Source of the DNA: an uncultured Rubripirellula sp.
GTDB lineage: Bacteria; Planctomycetota; Planctomycetia; Pirellulales; Pirellulaceae
DNA length: 64,000 bases
Direction: 5' to 3'
NCBI GenBank assembly: GCA_938075415.1
Contig: CALJHC010000003.1
Span: 372,001-436,000, forward strand
Shown here: in pieces, positions 19,408-29,379 of the stretch
Layout: every line of letters begins with the position of its first letter
Position numbering within the stretch: the stretch's first letter is position 1
The notes under the pieces: model-generated
Told to the model about the DNA's origin: nothing
What the model saw: the letters and a program-made list of their open reading frames with translations, nothing else
The model's database searches: none
Position numbers and translations under genes: made by a program

Positions 19408-20799
19408 TCAGAATAGACGATTCAATCCATTGAGAGCGGCTACCCGATAAGCTTCAGCCATCGTCGGATAATTAAAGGTTGTTTCAATAAAATACTTGAT
19501 CGAGTTCTGCTCGCTCTCTTGATGCATCACGGCTTGGCCGATGTGAATAATTTCAGACGCATTTGCACCGAAACAATGAACACCCAAGACTTCAAGTGTC
19601 TCACGGTGGAATAAGATTTTCAGCATCCCAACGGTCTGCCCCGTAATTTGAGCTCTCGCCAAGCTCTTAAATTGTGCCTGCCCAACCTCGTACGGCACAC
19701 AGGCCATCGTCAGCTCTCGCTCCGTCTTGCCGACGGAGCTGATCTCGGGACTGGTGTAAATCCCTGTGGGGATATCATGAATCCTGAGATTGCCATGAGC
19801 TTTACCCATCAGATGCATCGCAGCCGCTCGACCTTGCGTGTAGGCCGCGCTGGCGAGCGAGGGAAAACCAATCACATCACCCACGGCGTGAATGTGCCCA
19901 ACCGGCGTTTGAAATTGATCATCAACCTCCAACTGCCCACGTTCATTAGGCACCAAACCTATCTGATCCAAACCAAGATCATCCGTATTCCCGGTTCTTC
20001 CGTTGGCCCACAGGAGGACATCCGTTTTTACTCGCTTCCCGCTTTTTAAATGAAGAATGACCCCGTCATCATTACCTTCAATACGGTCTAATTCCTCATC
20101 GTGTCGAATCACGACGCCTTGGTCACGAAGATGGTAGGAAAGCGCATCAATGATCTCGTCATCCAAAAACTCAAGCAGTTTTGAACGAGTGTTGATAAGG
20201 TTAATTTTGATACCAAGATTGCGAAACATCGAAGCGTACTCCACGCCGATGACTCCCGCCCCATAAACGCACATGGATGCTGGTTTTTCATCCAACCCCA
20301 AAATCGTATCACTGTCGTAAATCCGGGGATGGTTGAAGTCGACACCATCTGGATGAAAGGGTCGGGACCCCGTGGCAATCACGAAGAATCGGGACCGAAT
20401 GGGCTCACCGCCATCAATCGAGAGGGTGTGCTGGTCAAGGAATCGTGCCTTACCGCTGAAAAGATTGACTTGATTACGGTCGTAGAATGACTGCCTCATA
20501 CTGACCTGGCGGCCAATAATCGCTTGGGTACCACGTTTCAGCTGGCCCATGGTGGGGGTGGTGTTGATTCCCATTTCTCGGAAGGTGGGATTCTTTAACA
20601 CGTTCATGGTGCTGGTGATCGCGTATCGTAGCGCCTTGCTGGGAATCGTTCCCCAATGGGTGCAACCACCGCCGATTTGCCGATACCTTTCAGCAATACC
20701 GACGCGAAATCCGCCCTTTGCGGCCTGCATGGCGGCCCCTTCACCACCCGGGCCTGTTCCAATCACAAAGAGGTCGTAGTCAAACCTTGAATCGCTCAT
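19408..20799 (-). CDS. sthA: Soluble pyridine nucleotide transhydrogenase
   Basis: A flavoprotein disulfide reductase-family protein of about 463 residues, matching SthA length. It begins [21 protein letters not shown]. The FAD-proximal motif reads [16 protein letters not shown], in which the second redox cysteine of dihydrolipoamide dehydrogenase is replaced by Thr. That replacement is diagnostic of the transhydrogenase. A central NAD-binding [17 protein letters not shown] and a C-terminal dimerisation domain follow. It exchanges reducing equivalents between NADPH and NAD in the cytosol. The start at 20799 is favoured over an upstream extension. It is divergent from the nitrilase-family gene with 52 bp between starts. 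Confidence 0.9.
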   Translation of the reverse strand: MSDSRFDYDLFVIGTGPGGEGAAMQAAKGGFRVGIAERYRQIGGGCTHWGTIPSKALRYAITSTMNVLKNPTFREMGINTTPTMGQLKRGTQAIIGRQVSMRQSFYDRNQVNLFSGKARFLDQHTLSIDGGEPIRSRFFVIATGSRPFHPDGVDFNHPRIYDSDTILGLDEKPASMCVYGAGVIGVEYASMFRNLGIKINLINTRSKLLEFLDDEIIDALSYHLRDQGVVIRHDEELDRIEGNDDGVILHLKSGKRVKTDVLLWANGRTGNTDDLGLDQIGLVPNERGQLEVDDQFQTPVGHIHAVGDVIGFPSLASAAYTQGRAAAMHLMGKAHGNLRIHDIPTGIYTSPEISSVGKTERELTMACVPYEVGQAQFKSLARAQITGQTVGMLKILFHRETLEVLGVHCFGANASEIIHIGQAVMHQESEQNSIKYFIETTFNYPTMAEAYRVAALNGLNRLF

Positions 20800-20851
20800 A
20801 ATACCGTCACTCGCTTTGTCTTGATTCCGCCTCAAAACTCAGTTTCTTACC

Positions 20852-21685
20852 ATGTTAGTAGCCTGCGTCCAGACCGATGTCTCTTTTGCAAATATCGACG
20901 AGAACATCAGCCGCGTTGACCATTGGCTTGGTCGTGCAGCGAAAGCTTCAGCAGATCTGGCTGTTTTTCCAGAATGCATGCTCAGTGGGTACGCCTTCGA
21001 AAGTCGCGAACAAGCATCTCCGCACGCTTTATCGCTGAACGACCCGCGATTTGAATCCCTCTCCAGATTAGCTAAACAACACGATCTGCATTTCACCCTC
21101 GGTTTTTTGGAAAAAACCGAAAAACAACTCTTCAACGCATCAGCGCTTATTGGACCATCCGGCGTCGTCGGCCACTACCGCAAAGTTCACCTACCACATT
21201 TGGGTATCGACCGTTTCGTTGACCGAGGTGACATCGGTTACCCAATTTACAAAGCTCGTGATGTGCGAATCGGCTTGGCGATCTGCTACGACAGCTCTTT
21301 TCCAGAGCCGATGCGAGTACTCGCATTGGGCGGAGCCGACATTATTGCACTCGGCACGAATTGGCCAAACGGCGCTTCAAGAACCGCTGAAGTGGTGCCA
21401 CCAGCTCGCAGCATGGAAAACCATCTGTTCTTCGTGGCAGCAAATCGAGTCGGATACGAAAACGGATTTGGATTTTGTGGATGCAGTTCCATCTGCGGAC
21501 CTGACGGAGTCGTCCTCGCCTCAACCGATTCAGATGATGAACTCATCCTGACAGCGGAAATCGATCCAGAGCAGGCGAGGAACAAGCGAATCGAGCGGGT
21601 GCCGGGTCAGCACGTCATTCATCGGTTCAATGATCGTCGACCGGAGGTGTACGGGCCCATTGTGTCCCCCAACCAACAAGAGTGA
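20852..21685 (+). CDS. Carbon-nitrogen hydrolase (nitrilase superfamily amidase)
   Basis: The 277-residue protein has the complete Glu-Lys-Cys triad: Glu41 in LAVFPECMLSGY, Lys111 in HYRKVHLP and Cys145 in GLAICYDSSFPE. The family hydrolyses C-N bonds in amides, ureides or nitriles, or transfers amides. The ICYDSSFPE form is seen in omega-amidase and carbamoylase-like branches, so the exact substrate cannot be set from sequence alone. It is soluble, with no signal peptide. It converges on the DUF1080 gene downstream. Confidence 0.85.
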   Translation: MLVACVQTDVSFANIDENISRVDHWLGRAAKASADLAVFPECMLSGYAFESREQASPHALSLNDPRFESLSRLAKQHDLHFTLGFLEKTEKQLFNASALIGPSGVVGHYRKVHLPHLGIDRFVDRGDIGYPIYKARDVRIGLAICYDSSFPEPMRVLALGGADIIALGTNWPNGASRTAEVVPPARSMENHLFFVAANRVGYENGFGFCGCSSICGPDGVVLASTDSDDELILTAEIDPEQARNKRIERVPGQHVIHRFNDRRPEVYGPIVSPNQQE

Positions 21686-21755
21686 CCCCAACACAATGGG
21701 ATCCTTAGAAATCATAAGGTGAAAACCGCAAAAGCGTGGCTGGGACGGCAAACCA

Positions 21756-21776
21756 TTGCACCTGCTTGAGGTGCAA
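21756..21776. terminator. Terminator-like hairpin between convergent genes
   Basis: The perfect 8-bp arms TTGCACCT and AGGTGCAA enclose a 5-nt loop. It is placed between the nitrilase-family gene (plus) and the DUF1080 gene (minus). A short A/T stretch borders it, but no long U-tract. Confidence 0.5.
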
Positions 21777-21837
21777 ATCAGTTGGCATCAAGTCAAGACG
21801 ACACAGCCCTCGCTAACCACGCAACTCGCCTCAATGA

Positions 21838-22650
21838 TCACTTTTGATCAGTCACCAAAGGAAGTAATTCCACTTTACGAAAGTGAACTGGATGACTTTC
21901 TGATTGCAAAGAAATCGTTCCCCCATCTAACAAAAGGGATCCATCATCACCCACCAGTGATTTTGCGTGCGCGTCTCGAATATCAATTTGTGGCTGCTTG
22001 TATTCAAGCACGACTTTTCCATCAATCCAATGTCGGATCACCTCACTGCCTCTCACTTCGACTTCAACGGTTACCCACTGTGGCCCATGATATGTTTCGG
22101 AGGATGATTTCTTGCAGTGTGCTGTGATAAGTTTACCCTCCATCGTCACGTTGGTACCGGGAGTGCAAAGATTGGCATTAGTGCGATTCGCTTTTCCGTC
22201 ACCGCCCAGTAACTGCACCTCAATCGATGCTGGAAAATCCTGATCCTTCGCCATCAATTTTGGGTCCTCGCCATGAAGCATCAAACCACTGTTTCTAATT
22301 GCCCATCCCGGCCCACCTTTGCATTGCTCACCAACGAACCGATATTCAACGCGAAGCCGGTAATGGGAAAACTCCTGGTTGTAGAACAGGTGCCCGAAGG
22401 TTTCATCAAATTCATCGTAAGCCTCATACCCCACCTTCAAGATCCCTTCCTCCACCCGAAAGGTATTACCGTGATTCTCCCCTAATTCGTGGTACCGAAT
22501 TTTCGGGGTCCAGCCATTGAGGTTCTCACCATTGAACAGCTGAATCCAACCCTCATTTTTGGATTCTTCCGCAAAGCAATGTGAACTCATCACCGTCGGA
22601 AAAACAACAATTACAAATAGGAAACGGCAACAGATTAAAAATCGAATCAT
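21838..22650 (-). CDS. Secreted DUF1080 (3-keto-disaccharide hydrolase-type) protein
   Basis: 270 residues with an N-terminal signal peptide (hydrophobic core LICCRFLFVIVVFPTVMSSHCFA, then EES). The mature part starts WIQLFNGENLNGWTP, the conserved opening of DUF1080, a concanavalin-like beta-sandwich. Known members hydrolyse 3-keto-glycosides. The family is greatly expanded in planctomycetes. The following segments (YRLRVEYRF, GPGWAIRNSGLMLHG, PASIEVQLLGGDG) match the family core. It is divergent from the giant propeller protein, which carries a second DUF1080 domain, so a joint role in glycoside processing is plausible. Confidence 0.85.
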   Translation of the reverse strand: MIRFLICCRFLFVIVVFPTVMSSHCFAEESKNEGWIQLFNGENLNGWTPKIRYHELGENHGNTFRVEEGILKVGYEAYDEFDETFGHLFYNQEFSHYRLRVEYRFVGEQCKGGPGWAIRNSGLMLHGEDPKLMAKDQDFPASIEVQLLGGDGKANRTNANLCTPGTNVTMEGKLITAHCKKSSSETYHGPQWVTVEVEVRGSEVIRHWIDGKVVLEYKQPQIDIRDAHAKSLVGDDGSLLLDGGTISLQSESHPVHFRKVELLPLVTDQK

Positions 22651-23088
22651 TTGGCTTCAACGAAAAAGAGTTGTTTTGAACGTCAACACAAATAAATTCA
22701 TCCTCTTGATCGGAAATCCTTCGGATCAGCAAAAGATGAAGACGACCTGATTCTACACCGAGCGGGGAAGAAAAAAATGCACCTGCTGCCAGCGAACCTT
22801 CCCCCAAACAACATTGGCACCGTCGTCAATCCGATCAGTTTCCAATCCTGAGACAATCTAGCGATGAAACCAATCACCAATCACGCTGATAAAATCAGGG
22901 CAGCCATGGTGGAAAAAATAGTTTTTGGACCAACCGATGGATAACCGGACCAGGGAAATCGGATAACCTTCTAGCCAGGTTGTCACCGGAGTTGGTACCA
23001 AACGCGGTCGCAGCTGAAAAATGTTGCAAACGCCACATTTCCGATTAACCCGCCAAGATCTCTGCACATCAAATTTGAAGGTAAGCAA
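22651..23088. other. Divergent promoter region between two DUF1080-containing genes
   Basis: 438 bp without a credible gene. It must hold promoters for both the secreted DUF1080 gene and the propeller-cytochrome gene. I see no clear operator. Confidence 0.5.
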
Positions 23089-26000
23089 ATGCGGCAACCA
23101 TTGCAGCCTAGTCACTACGTCACTGAATTGATCGTCACGCTGTTGGTTGCAACATGCGTGGCAGGAGATTGCCCAGCCCAAGACGCAACCCAACAAAAGT
23201 CCTCGAACACCTCAGATGCTCCCAAGGTCAAGGGTATTGTGCCGGTTCTCGCTGAAGGAGTTGAGCTGGAAATTATCGCGGAGCATCCGGATCTCGCCAC
23301 ACCCACAGGCATCGACATCGATCAAAACGGGGCAGTTTGGATCACTGCGAATCATACTCACTTTCGACCCGAGCAGTACCAAGGCCCACCGAAGGATGAG
23401 GTCCTGATTTTTAAACCCAACGGTGAAAGGATTGTCTTTTTTTCGAATACAGAAAACACAATGGACCTTGAATTGGATTCGTCAGGAATGGTCTACCTAG
23501 CGCAACGCGATAAAATACTGAGACTTTTGGACCGCGATCACGACCAAGTGTGCGATGGGACTGATACGATTATTCAGCTTCAGACCGATGCCACCTACCC
23601 TCACAATGGCATGAGTGGGCTCACTTGGAGTCCCGATGGAAATCTTGTCTTTTCTATGGGCGAGAATTTTGCGGAACCATGGACACTGACCGGTTCAGAT
23701 GGACGCACGCTAAAAGGATCGGGTGAGGGTGGTATCTTCACCTGCTCACCCAATGGAGAATCGCTGCGTCGGATCGCAAAAGGCTTTTGGAATCCCTTTG
23801 CTCTTTGCTATCGAAACGGTGAACTCTTTGCGGCAGAGAACGACCCGGGATCGCGACCTCCCTGCCGCTTGCTTCACATCATTGAAGGTGGCGACTATGG
23901 CTACCAGAGAAAGTACGGCAACGCCGCCTATCACCCCTTTGTCTGTTGGAATGGAGAATTGCAAGACACGCTGCCAATGCTTCACCCGCTTGGGGAAGCA
24001 CCATGCGGTATTGTTCCGTTTGCTGACGGCTTGGTTGTCACCTCTTGGACCGAACATCGGATCGATTACTACCCATTAAAGAAGAACGGCGGCAGTTTTG
24101 CAACGAACCGCGTAACCTTGGTGGAAGGAGGGCGAGACTTTCGGCCTACATGCCTCACAAGCGATGACCGAAACAAATTGTATTTCACCGATTGGGTGAC
24201 CGGTTCCTATGCACTTCATGGAAAGGGTCGTGTTTGGTCAATGGAAATTGATCAGCAATTACTCCAATCCAATAATCACGCTGCCACAACCTCGAAAGAA
24301 TCTTTCTCAAAACCGATACCCGAGGAAGCCTCGATTTTCACTGACAAAAACCTTGCACAACTTCTGATGCTGGCGAAAAGAACAACCGATCCATTTGCGA
24401 GAGTTCCGATCATGAAGCAGATTGCGTCCCTCGCAACAAAACGCGACGTACAAGACCTTGAAAAAATTGACGTCATCGATCAGGTGAATCTTCTGCTCGC
24501 TCTAAAAAGATCTTCACCGAAAGACGGACAAATGGCTCTGCACTTCCTGCAAAGTGAATCCGAGATGGTCCAATTTGAAGCTCTTCGATGGATTGCGGAC
24601 GAAGAGATCAAAGATGGACTACCTCAGGTGGTGGAATTTCTTGCGCGTCCCGACATTGACTTTCGACGGTTTGAGGCAACCCTAGCCGCGATCAACACAT
24701 TGCAAGGCAATGCAAGCTTGGGGGTCGCTGACCAGTCAATGTTGACTAAGTTGCTAAATGACAACGAAACCAGCAATGTTGTCAAATCACATCTTCTTCG
24801 CTTAATCCAACCCAAGCCAAGTCATTTACCCACCGAATTATGGGAGACACTGAAGAAAGAAGATGACTTGAGACTTCTCACGGAACTTGTTCGCACGCTG
24901 ACATTACTGGCAACGCAAGAATCTTCTGATTTCCTACATTCCATCGCAGTGGATGAAAGTATTCCCGCAACGATAAGAGCCGATGCGATTGCCGGATTGG
25001 AGAGTTCATCTAACTCAAATCACGCAACCCTCATGGACTTGGCGGCTCACCAAGAACGATCCATTCGAGAAGAATCATTGCGTTCTCTGCGTTTTTCCGA
25101 CCTCGACAGCGAGAAGCGGGAACGACTGAAGGTCATCTCGGAACAGCACCCCGAATCCCGAGATCTCGTCACTGCAATCCTCGCACCAGAGACGCTCACG
25201 AGCCGTCCATCCTCCACTACCATTCAAGAACAGGCTCGACCATCACCCCAAAATATCAATCTTTGGTCGAAGCGGCTTGCGAGCATCACATCGCCGGTTG
25301 ACCTCGCTGCAGGGCGACGAATTTTCCATCATCGAACTGTCGGTACCTGCGGTAAATGTCATCGGCACCTTGGTCGCGGGAAGACATTAGGTCCAGATCT
25401 ATCCGCCGCATCAAAAAACGTTCATCCCAATCGTCTGTTGACCGCCTTACTTCAACCCAGCCGTGACGTTGACCCTCAATACCATGCAAGAATGATCCTC
25501 ATGGATGACGGGCGCACCTTTACGGGAATCTTGTTGCGTGATGGAGGTGGAGGAAGTGAGGTGTACCGCAATCTACTGGGCGAAGAAGAAGTACTAAAAA
25601 CAGAACAAATTGTTAACCGAAAAGAACTCCAATCATCACTGATGCCAGAGGGTCTTTACGAACAGATGACAGATCGGGAAATCCGTGACTTGCTCGCTTT
25701 CATCAGTGATTCCCCGCTCCAAGATGCAAGTGCTTTCTCCAAGCCGCAGGGATTACCCATCGCAACATCACCGACAGATTTATCCCAGTTGGTGATCAAG
25801 TCGAATCCCCCTAACGTCTCCAAAGAAGTCAGCTCTGGCGAAAACGTCAACCCCAACGGCTTGATAGCTCAAACATCGCTCAAAGACTCATCCCAATCCA
25901 AAGAAGCAGAAAGCTACCTCTCAACAGCTTTAGTCTCCCTGAAAGATAAAAACATCCAGGATTGGGTTGGTGACTGGTGGCTGGATTTCGACGATGGATA

Positions 26001-26826
26001 CGGTGGCTGGCTAACCATTGCCGCCGAAAATCAATCCTATACCGGGGAACTGCTATGGCGAGTTGGATCACCAAGACCTGTTAACGTAGAGAGAATCGAT
26101 GAACATCACCTTCAGCTAACCAGAAAAAACAAACGGGCAATGTCGATATTTCTTGCCTCATTGTCTGACGGGAAACTTACTATCCGACTCAAGGAAACCG
26201 AGCAGTTTGCCTCCGGTGAAAAATGCCCGCCGATGCCTGCTGCTCCCGATTTCAATAATGTTCGCTTCGGCAAACGGATTTCCATTTTCAACGGCAAGGA
26301 TCTCTCGGGATGGGCACTGCAACCAAAGGCTGCAAAAAATGGGTGGCGTGTCGAGGATGGCGTACTTGTAAATGAGACTCCCAAAACTGACTTCAGCGCC
26401 TACGGCGAATATGGCAACTTGAGAACCGTTAGTGAATTCGGAGACTGCAAATTGCATCTGGAGTTCAAGATCGACGAAAACTGTAATAGCGGTGTCTATC
26501 TTCGTGGTCTCTACGAAGCCCAAGTGGTCGATCGAAATAGCAAGATGCAGGGAATCAACGGACCGGGATCCATCTTCGGAAGGATCAGTCCCTCCATGAA
26601 CGCCGGACGCGAAGGCGGCAGCTGGCAAAGTTACGAGATCACTTTGATTGACCGACACTTAACAGTACAACTGAATGATCGATTGGTCATTGATAACCAA
26701 CCTATCCGAGGCTGCACCGGAGGTGCCCTCTTCGGGAATATCAACAACGACGGCCCCGTTTACCTGCAAGGGGATCACACCAGCGTTTCTTACCGCAACC
26801 TTTGGATTCGTCGTCGGATTGATTAG
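23089..26826 (+). CDS. Secreted PVC-type propeller-HEAT-cytochrome c-DUF1080 multidomain protein
   Basis: 1245 residues with a signal peptide (ELIVTLLVATCVAGDCPAQ). Residues ~45-390 form a six-bladed PQQ/sorbosone dehydrogenase-like beta-propeller (PTGIDIDQNGAVWIT, GMSGLTWSPDGNLVFSMGE). Residues ~430-690 are HEAT-like helices. A cytochrome c heme-binding site CGKCH sits at 754-758, followed by the planctomycete heme-domain tail (MILMDDGRTFTGILLRDGG...LMPEGLYEQMTDREIRDLLAFI). After a low-complexity linker, residues ~1064-1245 are a DUF1080 domain (ISIFNGKDLSGWAL). The likely role is periplasmic or outer oxidation of a sugar coupled to electron transfer, with keto-glycoside cleavage in the same chain (inference). 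Confidence 0.85.
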   Translation: MRQPLQPSHYVTELIVTLLVATCVAGDCPAQDATQQKSSNTSDAPKVKGIVPVLAEGVELEIIAEHPDLATPTGIDIDQNGAVWITANHTHFRPEQYQGPPKDEVLIFKPNGERIVFFSNTENTMDLELDSSGMVYLAQRDKILRLLDRDHDQVCDGTDTIIQLQTDATYPHNGMSGLTWSPDGNLVFSMGENFAEPWTLTGSDGRTLKGSGEGGIFTCSPNGESLRRIAKGFWNPFALCYRNGELFAAENDPGSRPPCRLLHIIEGGDYGYQRKYGNAAYHPFVCWNGELQDTLPMLHPLGEAPCGIVPFADGLVVTSWTEHRIDYYPLKKNGGSFATNRVTLVEGGRDFRPTCLTSDDRNKLYFTDWVTGSYALHGKGRVWSMEIDQQLLQSNNHAATTSKESFSKPIPEEASIFTDKNLAQLLMLAKRTTDPFARVPIMKQIASLATKRDVQDLEKIDVIDQVNLLLALKRSSPKDGQMALHFLQSESEMVQFEALRWIADEEIKDGLPQVVEFLARPDIDFRRFEATLAAINTLQGNASLGVADQSMLTKLLNDNETSNVVKSHLLRLIQPKPSHLPTELWETLKKEDDLRLLTELVRTLTLLATQESSDFLHSIAVDESIPATIRADAIAGLESSSNSNHATLMDLAAHQERSIREESLRSLRFSDLDSEKRERLKVISEQHPESRDLVTAILAPETLTSRPSSTTIQEQARPSPQNINLWSKRLASITSPVDLAAGRRIFHHRTVGTCGKCHRHLGRGKTLGPDLSAASKNVHPNRLLTALLQPSRDVDPQYHARMILMDDGRTFTGILLRDGGGGSEVYRNLLGEEEVLKTEQIVNRKELQSSLMPEGLYEQMTDREIRDLLAFISDSPLQDASAFSKPQGLPIATSPTDLSQLVIKSNPPNVSKEVSSGENVNPNGLIAQTSLKDSSQSKEAESYLSTALVSLKDKNIQDWVGDWWLDFDDGYGGWLTIAAENQSYTGELLWRVGSPRPVNVERIDEHHLQLTRKNKRAMSIFLASLSDGKLTIRLKETEQFASGEKCPPMPAAPDFNNVRFGKRISIFNGKDLSGWALQPKAAKNGWRVEDGVLVNETPKTDFSAYGEYGNLRTVSEFGDCKLHLEFKIDENCNSGVYLRGLYEAQVVDRNSKMQGINGPGSIFGRISPSMNAGREGGSWQSYEITLIDRHLTVQLNDRLVIDNQPIRGCTGGALFGNINNDGPVYLQGDHTSVSYRNLWIRRRID

Positions 26827-26908
26827 CAGGAAATGAATCCTTCATCAGTGCGTCTGCCCCTGAAAATCCTTTTGGCATAACCGTCAGCGGCTGGCGATTG
26901 ATTCATTG

Positions 26909-27469
26909 CTAAAAACGATCGTTTCCCATCGACTCGATCACCAATTTTAGTTGAGCGCGTGCGCGACTGATTCGACTTCTCACCGTACCGATTGACACCT
27001 GCAGTATCTGGGCAATCTCTTCGTAGGAAAACTCTTCCATTTCCCGAAGTACCAAAATCGATCGATGGTCCTCCGACAACATTTGAAGAGCCGATCGAAT
27101 CATTTCAGTCCTCTCCCGTTTCAGCAAAGGTTCGTCCACCGGTTCAGACTCATCCACGACCTCCATGCCCCCAGCATCTCGCCACTGATCCAACGAAACT
27201 TTAGCACGGTTCCGTCGCCGTCGACTCAATGCCACGTTGAAACCAATTCGATAAACCCAAGTGAAGAATTGACTATTGCCCTGGAAGGTATCAAGCTTCA
27301 AAAATGCTCGGATAAAAGCCTCTTGCACAACCTCTTCTGCTTCTTCGGGAACTCCTGTGACCTGAATCATGGACGCGAATAACCGATCCTGATTCAGTTC
27401 CACCAGCCTTGTGAACGCAGCATGATCGCCTTGGGAGGCTCGATCGATCAGCTGTTTTTCTTCATTCAC
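26909..27469 (-). CDS. ECF-type RNA polymerase sigma factor
   Basis: 186 residues. Region 2 lies near residues 20-95 (DRLFASMIQVTG...AEEVVQEAFIRAFLKLDTFQGNSQFFTWVYRIGFNVALSRRRR). Region 4 lies near 125-180 (LSEDHRSILVLREMEEFSYEEIAQILQVSIGTVRSRISRARAQL). This is the RpoE-like group IV layout without sigma 1 or 3 regions. No anti-sigma gene adjoins it on either side, so its control is not visible here. Its own upstream gap of 830 bp is free of clear genes. It converges with the propeller-cytochrome gene. Confidence 0.92.
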   Translation of the reverse strand: MNEEKQLIDRASQGDHAAFTRLVELNQDRLFASMIQVTGVPEEAEEVVQEAFIRAFLKLDTFQGNSQFFTWVYRIGFNVALSRRRRNRAKVSLDQWRDAGGMEVVDESEPVDEPLLKRERTEMIRSALQMLSEDHRSILVLREMEEFSYEEIAQILQVSIGTVRSRISRARAQLKLVIESMGNDRF

Positions 27470-28302
27470 GGCAGAAATCTATTAACGACTTGGAATAATC
27501 AAGGCATGACTCTGGAGTCGAGGCATGACTTCCACGACAACAAAGCTCGGAGGTGACCCATTCACTTCCTGATGTGAGATGAGTCGCCACACAACGTCTC
27601 CAGTTTACCCAATGGCACCAAAGACACGAGCAATAACTTTTGCAACCGCCTAACCAAACAATGAAACGAGTTAGAAAGAATGGATTTTACAGAACATAAC
27701 CGCTTTCATTCAGTTTTCGTGGCCTCCTGATTTAACGGATCGGGTTGGCGAGCAAGAAACTTCCGAAGCAACTGGTAAGACAAAGGCTCGCCCCCACTCT
27801 CCATCAAATCTGATTTGTCAAATCCGCAAAACTCGCTGCGGCAATAATGAAATCTTCCTCCAAATCCTCCATTGCCCCAAACCACTCACGGCTCCAAGCG
27901 AACGACTGAATAGAAACGTCGCTGAGCCGGCCGACATTTTGACCAAATCTATCAGCATCAATTAATGTGCTATCAGGCGATCATTGAACCTAGATTTTTT
28001 GTCTTGGCGCTACATCTCATACGCGGGTCAGCATCACAATACGTACCCGAGAGTACGAGATACTCAATGACATCCAAAAACTTCGATAAAGTCCAATCAA
28101 CCCGCCAAACGCATCGATAAAACATGGTGATTTTGGAATCAAAGTGACTATCAAATGCAGCCATCCCGTCAATCCAGCTAACCGTTGCTATTCGCACGAA
28201 TCTTCCGTTTGACAAGCATCGCCTGATAAGCATTCTCGGAACCAAAGTAGGTGCATCGATTCTCATCGGCTCACAACTTGACAACATCGCAACGGCGGTC
28301 AA
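27470..28302. other. Gap between the sigma factor start and the mcsB end
   Basis: No convincing gene. A TTG-start frame of 109 codons directly after mcsB is considered and rejected. Overlapping small inverted repeats occur near 28045-28070 (CGTAC/GTACG and GAGTA/TACTC), possibly part of an mcsB transcript end. Confidence 0.45.
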
Positions 28303-29379
28303 TCAATCACCAAAAGCATCACTGAGATGACGCTGCAAATACGTGGCTCTCTCGACATTTCGTTCTGACGATCTCAACAAACGCCCCTGCAATTTCTGCA
28401 AGTGTGCGGGCTGTGTTTGCATGAACAGCTTGTTGATGGTTCCAACAGCAAGATCATCAATCAGTCCCAAATTGAGGCCTAACCGCACTTTTGAAAGATA
28501 GTGCATCGTTTCTTCACTGCTAATTTTCTTGGCAGTGCTAAGGATCCCCAAAGAACGACTTACATCGTCGTGCAAATCTTGCTTACCTTCGTCGAGCAAG
28601 TATTGCCGAGCTTTTCGTTCGTATTCAATAATTCGAGGAACAACATTATCCCCGACCAATTCCACCAATTCCGTCTCTGAGCGACCAAGAGTGGTCTGAT
28701 TGCTCACCTGATAGAAGTCGCCACTGTATTGAGATCCCTCACCATAAAGACCTCGCACGGTCACGTTGATTCTCTGCATGCTCCGAAATACTTTTTCAAT
28801 TTGACGCGTTATCACCAATGCCGGCAGGTGCAGCATTACACTGACACGCAATCCAGTTCCAACATTGGTGGGGCAAGAGGTCAAATAGCCAAAGGTTGAA
28901 TGAAAGGCATAGAGAATTGAAGATTCAAGTTGATCATCAAGTGAATTGATTTGCGTCCAAACCGACTTCAAATCCAAGCCACTATGCATCACCTGAATCC
29001 GGAGATGATCTTCCTCATTAACCATCACGCTGAACTGTTCAGTGGGACTGACTGCCACACCTCTGGCCCCGTCAGCATCCGCGATCTCGCGACTAACAAG
29101 CTGACGCTCAACGAGAAATTGTCGATCGATCTCGGTTAATTGCTCCAGATCGAAGTAATGAACCTCCTTCCAACCTTCGAGCTTTTCCATCTTGGCTCGG
29201 ACCGTGCGTTCAATGCTGATTCGATCCTCATCACTGCAGCGACGAATGAATGGAAAGTCGGCTAAATTTCGGGCCAAACGAATCCGACTACTCACCACGA
29301 TGTCAGACTCGGGACCGGTCCCTCGCATCCACTCACCACTGCGTGTAGCCAATTCTCCGAAATCGGTAGTCTGTTTCAC
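28303..29379 (-). CDS. mcsB: Protein arginine kinase
   Basis: 358 residues of the ATP:guanido phosphotransferase fold. Visible are the nucleotide-binding start DIVVSSRIRLARNLADFPF and the core TSCPTNVGTGLRVSVMLHLPAL. Near residues 340-345, RNVERA matches the position of the RDxxRA phosphoarginine-sensing motif of Bacillus McsB. The enzyme phosphorylates arginines on proteins, in Firmicutes marking them for ClpCP. The GTG start overlaps the mcsA stop by 4 bp (GTGA), so translation is coupled. No ctsR or clpC is present next to it, unlike the Bacillus operon. Confidence 0.93.
   Translation of the reverse strand: MKQTTDFGELATRSGEWMRGTGPESDIVVSSRIRLARNLADFPFIRRCSDEDRISIERTVRAKMEKLEGWKEVHYFDLEQLTEIDRQFLVERQLVSREIADADGARGVAVSPTEQFSVMVNEEDHLRIQVMHSGLDLKSVWTQINSLDDQLESSILYAFHSTFGYLTSCPTNVGTGLRVSVMLHLPALVITRQIEKVFRSMQRINVTVRGLYGEGSQYSGDFYQVSNQTTLGRSETELVELVGDNVVPRIIEYERKARQYLLDEGKQDLHDDVSRSLGILSTAKKISSEETMHYLSKVRLGLNLGLIDDLAVGTINKLFMQTQPAHLQKLQGRLLRSSERNVERATYLQRHLSDAFGD

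Noticed and set aside
27973-28302. 109-codon frame directly after mcsB on the same strand
   Set aside because: It needs a TTG start, has no ribosome-binding site, no recognisable domain and a composition I cannot separate from noise. Inverted repeats lie within it.
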